Source: Akkermansiaceae bacterium
Lineage (GTDB): Bacteria > Verrucomicrobiota > Verrucomicrobiia > Verrucomicrobiales > Akkermansiaceae
Reading direction: 5' to 3'
Length of the DNA stretch: 11,226 nucleotides
Assembly (NCBI GenBank): GCA_025457805.1
Contig: JALOTR010000025.1
Coordinates: forward strand, 1 to 11,226
A program made the position numbers and the translations under genes. Below the pieces are notes generated by a model. It worked only from the letters and a program-made list of their open reading frames with translations, did no database searches and was not told the origin of the DNA. This document shows positions 7,635 to 11,226 of this stretch, one piece after another (the stretch's first letter is position 1; the number at the start of each line of letters is the position of its first letter).

Positions 7635-8042
7635 ATGGCCTCTGCCGACGACCAGAAATTCGATGACATCAACGTCACTCCGATGGTGGACCTTTATCTG
7701 GTTCTCCTGCTGATTTTCATCATCATGACCACGGCGGGCGTGCAGGGAGTGAAGGTCAATTTGCCATCCGCCAACAGCAAACCCGCCACCCAGAAACTCG
7801 ATGCGCCCAAGACCCAGGCCGTCACCATCGATGCGGCGGGAAACATCAAGCTCAACACCACCCCGGTGACCATCGCCGATCTTGAATCCCGCCTCGCTGC
7901 TGCCAAAGCCGCCGAGCCGGATGTGCCTGTCGTCGTGCGTGGCGACCGCACGAACCAATATCAACTCATCATGGACGTGCTCGACGTCCTCGGCCGCGTC
8001 GGCATCAACCAGATCGCGCTCGCCACCCAACCCGGCAAGTAA
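7635..8042 (+). CDS. exbD: Biopolymer transport protein ExbD/TolR family
   Basis: A 135-residue inner-membrane subunit of a proton-driven motor. A short cytoplasmic N-terminus leads to a single transmembrane helix at about 16-36 (INVTPMVDLYLVLLLIFIIM). Asp19 is the conserved proton-conducting residue of ExbD/TolR. The periplasmic domain (about 45-135) keeps the family pattern VTIDAAGNIKLN and the VVVRGDRTNQY region before a terminal IALATQPGK. Length is normal. It lies 24 bases after the ExbB fusion and 3 bases before the TonB-like gene, so the three are almost certainly translated from one message and form one motor. Confidence 0.95.
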   Translation: MASADDQKFDDINVTPMVDLYLVLLLIFIIMTTAGVQGVKVNLPSANSKPATQKLDAPKTQAVTIDAAGNIKLNTTPVTIADLESRLAAAKAAEPDVPVVVRGDRTNQYQLIMDVLDVLGRVGINQIALATQPGK

Positions 8043-8045
8043 GTC

Positions 8046-8750
8046 ATGTCCGCCCCCGCCCCCAAGAAGCGCAAGAAGAAGGAAGTGAACCCACTGCCAT
8101 GGGTGATCCTTGTCATTGCCCTGATGGTCGCTGGGATCTGGGCCGTTTCGCGAGGGGGTTCCAGTGCTCCGAAGGCACCGGTAGCTGAGGAAACCATGAT
8201 CATCACCCTGCCGCCACCACCCGCTCCGCCGCCACCCCCGCCTCCCCCGCCGCCGCAGAATGAACCGCCGCCGCCGGAGGAGGAGGAAATGATTGCCCAG
8301 GAACCGGTGGCCGAAGAGGAAGAGCAACCGGAAGAACCGTCCGCAGAACCCCCGCCCGATTTGGACCTTGGTCCGGGTTCGGCAGGTGGCACCGGCCCCG
8401 CCATCGGCGGCGGCGGAGGTGGCAAAGGCCGTATTGGCGGAACCGGAAAAAGAGGCTCAGGCAGCAAGTTCGGTTGGTACGCGGCAAAGGTGCAATCCAC
8501 CATTCGCGAGGCGCTTGCCCGGAATTCCTCTACCCGCACGGCCACCTTTTCCTCGCTCACCGTCAAAGTCTGGGCGGATTCCAGCGGCCGCATCACCCGC
8601 GCCCAACTCGTCGGCTCATCGGGCAACCCCGCAGTCGATCAGGCCATCCGCAACAGCGTGCTCAACGGCCTCCAACTGCCGCAAGGCCCGCCGGCCGACA
8701 TGCCCATGCCCATCAACCTCCGCATCAGCGCACGCAAGCCCGTCAACTGA
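8046..8750 (+). CDS. TonB/TolA-like energy transducer with polyproline linker
   Basis: A 234-residue protein that should carry energy from ExbB-ExbD to the outer membrane. A basic cytoplasmic tail (KKRKKKE at 7-13) precedes one transmembrane helix at about 17-34. A long periplasmic linker follows: Pro-rich (56-77, with ten prolines in a row at 61-70), acidic (78-107) and Gly-rich (109-139). The C-terminal TonB-type domain spans about 142-230, with YAAKVQSTIREAL (145-157), VKVWADSSGRITRAQLVGSSG (173-193), D198 and the closing PINLRISA. The first tyrosine is followed by Ala rather than the Pro of the classical TonB YP motif; this and the helix pattern resemble TolA. It starts 3 bases after exbD and ends 3 bases before the porin gene. 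Whether its target is the TpsB barrel, the porin or something encoded elsewhere is unknown. Confidence 0.88.
   Translation: MSAPAPKKRKKKEVNPLPWVILVIALMVAGIWAVSRGGSSAPKAPVAEETMIITLPPPPAPPPPPPPPPPQNEPPPPEEEEMIAQEPVAEEEEQPEEPSAEPPPDLDLGPGSAGGTGPAIGGGGGGKGRIGGTGKRGSGSKFGWYAAKVQSTIREALARNSSTRTATFSSLTVKVWADSSGRITRAQLVGSSGNPAVDQAIRNSVLNGLQLPQGPPADMPMPINLRISARKPVN
8211..8290 (+). repeat. Low-complexity CCG/CCA (Pro) then GAG (Glu) codon tract
   Basis: A run of proline codons, mostly CCG, CCA and CCC, encodes PPPPA, ten prolines, QNE, PPPP and then EEEE in the TonB-like linker. The complementary strand is very G-rich with many GGCGG and GGGGG runs. Ten successive prolines normally need elongation factor P for translation. 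The tract is prone to length change by slippage. Confidence 0.85.
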
Positions 8751-8753
8751 GCC

Positions 8754-10595
8754 ATGATTCCTTTTTCATCCATGCAATTGTCCCGCACCACCCAAGTCTC
8801 GTTGCTCGCCACAGTCGCGATTGCCTCGTCGCTCCATGCTCAGGAGGAAGCCGCTCCCGAAGAGAGCGCTCCCGCACCGGCGCTTGCCGAAACGCTCGAT
8901 CCCACCGTGGGGCCCGCGCTTGCGACGGATCTGCCAGCCGAGCCGAAACCGGCAGCCGCAGCGCCATCGGAAAACGTCACCATCAATCTCATCAACCGCC
9001 TCGTGCAAAAAGGCATCCTCTCGCAGGAAGAAGCCAAGGAAATGATCCAGCAGGCCGAAGCGGATGCCGCCACTGCCGCCGCGCAAAAAGATATCTCCGC
9101 CCTGCCACCGGAGCCCGCGCCGGAGGATGAAGTGCGCATCGCTTATATCCCGGATGTCGTGCGCAACCAGATGCGCGATCAGATCCAACAGGAACTCATG
9201 GCCCAAGCCCGTGAAGAAAAGTGGAGCGAAAAAGAATATCCCGAGTGGACCTCGCGCCTGAAGCCCTTCGGCGATTTCCGCTTGCGTTCGGAAAACACGT
9301 TCTTCCCGGATGGAAATGACAACACGGGCGCATTTCCCAATTTCCAAGCCATCAACACCGGTGCGCCATACGATACCTCCGGCACCCAGTTCTCGCCCCA
9401 ACTCAATGTGGATCAGGACCGCCACCGTGCACGGATCCGTGCGCGCTTCGGCACGGAGTTCATGTTGGGCGATGGCTTCAACGGCGGCATCCGCCTCGCC
9501 ACAGGTTCTGATAACTCACCCACCACCACCAACCAATCGCTCGGAGGCTCCGGCGGCAATTTCTCAAGATATGCCATCTGGCTGGATCGTGCCTTCGTCT
9601 CCTACGATGCAGGCCCCGGCGATGGCGAGGAATTGCTGTTATTGTTAGGTCGTTTTGACAATCCATTCCTCAGCTCGGAAGTCATGTGGGACAACGACGT
9701 CGGCTTCGATGGCCTCGCCCTTCGTGGCAAGGTCAGGGTGCATGACAAAGTCTCCACCACTTTCGCCGCTGGTTATTTCCCCGTTTACAACACCGACTTC
9801 AACTTCTCCTCCAATCAGCCTTCCAAGTTCGAAAGCACCGACAAATGGCTGATGGGTGCACAGATCGGCGTGGAGTGGAAACCGACCGATGATCTCACCG
9901 CGCGCTTCGGGATTGCTTATTATGATTTCGACGGAGTGGAAGGCAAACTCTCCTCTCCCTACATCCCGCTCGCGCCCAACGATGCCGGCGACACCGATAC
10001 CACACGGCCCTCTTTCGCCCAACGCGGCAATACCTATCGCGAGTTGCGCAACATCGACAACTCCACCGCTGCCAACGATTTCGGCAACAAGTTCCAATAT
10101 CAATACTACGGCCTCGCCACGCCGTTTGAAAATCTCACCATCACTTCGAAAGTTGATTACGATGGGCTGGATCCCTTCCGTGTTTCCTTCATCGGTGAGT
10201 TCATCAAGAACGTGGCATTCGATTCCGCGGATATCGATGCGATCGCCGTCAACAACCGCGGTCCTTCCGCCGGCGCAGGAAAGCTCGGCAACTTCGAAGG
10301 TGGCGACACCGCATGGTTCACCAGCGTCGTGATGGGCGATCCCGCACTTGAGAAGATGTGGGACTGGCAGGCAGGTCTTGGATATCGCTATGTCGAGTCG
10401 GACGCCGTCATGGATGCATTCACGGATTCCAACTTCGGCGGTGGCGGCACCAACGTGCAGGGTTTCACCCTCGGAGCCAACATCGCCATCACCAGGGCCG
10501 CCCGTTGGGGCGTGCGCTGGATGAGCGCGGATGAAATCGCCGGACCTGCACTCAGCTCGGACATCCTCCAGATCGACTTCAACGCGAAGTTCTAA
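8754..10595 (+). CDS. Putative porin, outer-membrane beta-barrel with periplasmic helical N-terminus
   Basis: A 613-residue protein. The signal peptide ends near residue 29 (ASSLHA). An Ala/Pro/Glu-rich segment follows to about 72, then a helical part at about 74-165 (INLINRLVQKGILSQEEAKE at 77-96 and VVRNQMRDQIQQELMAQARE at 135-154), with the look of a coiled-coil oligomerisation or cell-wall-contact segment. From about 168 (LKPFGDFRLRSE) the sequence has alternating beta-strand patterns, ending in DILQIDFNAKF with the C-terminal Phe expected of barrels inserted by BAM. This fits the putative-porin family (Porin_5-like). There is no TonB-dependent receptor plug. The start at 8754 lies 3 bases after the TonB-like stop; Met7 (8772) is an alternative that keeps the signal peptide. 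The position inside the motor operon suggests it is part of the same complex or its substrate pore. Confidence 0.85.
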   Translation: MIPFSSMQLSRTTQVSLLATVAIASSLHAQEEAAPEESAPAPALAETLDPTVGPALATDLPAEPKPAAAAPSENVTINLINRLVQKGILSQEEAKEMIQQAEADAATAAAQKDISALPPEPAPEDEVRIAYIPDVVRNQMRDQIQQELMAQAREEKWSEKEYPEWTSRLKPFGDFRLRSENTFFPDGNDNTGAFPNFQAINTGAPYDTSGTQFSPQLNVDQDRHRARIRARFGTEFMLGDGFNGGIRLATGSDNSPTTTNQSLGGSGGNFSRYAIWLDRAFVSYDAGPGDGEELLLLLGRFDNPFLSSEVMWDNDVGFDGLALRGKVRVHDKVSTTFAAGYFPVYNTDFNFSSNQPSKFESTDKWLMGAQIGVEWKPTDDLTARFGIAYYDFDGVEGKLSSPYIPLAPNDAGDTDTTRPSFAQRGNTYRELRNIDNSTAANDFGNKFQYQYYGLATPFENLTITSKVDYDGLDPFRVSFIGEFIKNVAFDSADIDAIAVNNRGPSAGAGKLGNFEGGDTAWFTSVVMGDPALEKMWDWQAGLGYRYVESDAVMDAFTDSNFGGGGTNVQGFTLGANIAITRAARWGVRWMSADEIAGPALSSDILQIDFNAKF

Positions 10596-10622
10596 CTTAT
10601 CCCCATGCCGCTAACTGAAGCC

Positions 10623-11226
10623 ATGAAACGCATCCTCATTCCCGCCCTTGTTTGTCTAACAGCCACCGCGCTGCCCTCATTCGCCCAAGCCCCGGCGGAT
10701 CCATCCTTGAAACTGCGCGAGCAACTCAAGTCCACCCTGCTCCAGCTCCGCAGTGCCCAGACGGAAACCGCGAATGCCAAAGCCGCCCAGGCCGTTTCCG
10801 ATGCCAAGCTGAAGGAGCTCGAAGAGTCCCTCAAAAAACTTCAGGCCTCCAAGGAGCTGCTTGCCAAGCAGTCCAACGAGGACAAACTCAAAAACGAGGA
10901 AACCATCGCCAAACTCCACAACACCGTGGCCGAGCGCGAGAACCGCATCGGCCAGTATCAGAAAGGCCTCGCCGAGTGGAAGGATGGTTATGACAAGGCC
11001 GCCGCCGTCGCCCGCAAGAAGGAAGAGGAACGTGCCACGCTTGCTTCCGAGGCGATTGTCCTGCGCCGCACCATCGCGGACCGGGAAACCAAGAACATCG
11101 CGCTCTTCCGCACCTCCATGGAGATTCTCGATCGCTTCGAAAAGTTTGCCCTCGGCAAGGCGCTTTCCGCCCGCGAACCCTTCATCCAATCGAGCCGCGT
11201 GAAGGTCGAAAGCCTGGTGGAAGGTT
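10623..11226 (+). CDS. Secreted coiled-coil protein, N-terminal 201 residues, cut by window edge
   Basis: The frame from the ATG at 10623 has no stop to the end of the window (201 codons plus one base). A Sec signal peptide (MKRILIPALVCLTATALPSFA) is expected to be cleaved after residue 21. Residues 28-155 are Lys/Glu/Ala/Leu-rich with heptad spacing and almost no Gly or Pro, a long coiled coil (LKELEESLKKLQASKELLAK at 63-82). After about 158 the character changes: IALFRTSMEILDRFEKF (159-175) and ALSAREPFIQSSRVKVESLV (180-199) look like a conserved folded end-region. I recall similar tails in small periplasmic proteins encoded beside TpsB/ExbBD clusters, but cannot confirm it. An in-frame ATG at 10605 would add six residues. 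It starts 27 bases after the porin and belongs to the same operon. Likely periplasmic; function unknown, perhaps a tether or spacer. Confidence 0.85.
   Translation, partial: MKRILIPALVCLTATALPSFAQAPADPSLKLREQLKSTLLQLRSAQTETANAKAAQAVSDAKLKELEESLKKLQASKELLAKQSNEDKLKNEETIAKLHNTVAERENRIGQYQKGLAEWKDGYDKAAAVARKKEEERATLASEAIVLRRTIADRETKNIALFRTSMEILDRFEKFALGKALSAREPFIQSSRVKVESLVEG

Noticed and set aside
7620..8327. 235-codon antisense frame opposite exbD and the TonB-like gene
   Set aside because: It is dominated by Gly/Arg/His runs created by the complement of proline and alanine codons. The sense genes are well supported.
1..11226. CRISPR array, tRNA or rRNA gene, insertion sequence or phage genes
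   Set aside because: No regularly spaced repeats, no cloverleaf I could recognise, no transposase or integrase motifs and no terminal inverted repeats were seen.

Overview
The window is about 60% G+C with strong G/C preference at third codon positions. It comes from a diderm (Gram-negative) bacterium, shown by two outer-membrane beta-barrel proteins, an ExbB/ExbD/TonB-type motor and several signal peptides. The gene mix (WYL regulator, Tat-exported protein, DUF2341-LamG-ExbB fusion, putative porin) and the near absence of Shine-Dalgarno sequences suggest Verrucomicrobiota, perhaps a Luteolibacter/Verrucomicrobiaceae relative. That placement is from memory of family distribution and is not proven by the sequence.

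Left part (1-2713). A minus-strand gene with a twin-arginine signal starts at 318 and runs off the left edge. It diverges from a WYL-domain regulator (442-1263) of the CapW/BrxR-like architecture. The 123-base gap between them is A/T-rich and holds a perfect 7+7 inverted repeat (383-403), a good operator candidate. A complete single-chain iron-sulfur L-serine dehydratase follows (1343-2713).

Middle (2714-4151). A short intergenic stretch leads to an unrecognised secreted protein of 304 residues (2953-3867), closed by a strong intrinsic terminator (3888-3927). A leader of about 220 bases follows, with clustered GTGAC/GTCAC half-sites, ahead of the main operon.

Right part (4152-11226). Six tightly spaced genes on the same strand (gaps of 18, 24, 3, 3 and 27 bases) form one apparent operon: a two-partner-secretion outer-membrane transporter (FhaC/ShlB type, two POTRA domains plus barrel); a fusion of a periplasmic DUF2341-LamG lectin-like region to an ExbB/TolQ proton channel; ExbD; a TonB/TolA-like energy transducer; a putative porin with a long periplasmic helical N-terminus; and the start of a secreted coiled-coil protein cut by the right edge. 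The layout suggests a dedicated proton-motive-force machine that links the inner membrane to an outer-membrane secretion or uptake complex. No secreted TpsA partner and no classical TonB-dependent receptor is present in the window. This operon is the most interesting part of the window.
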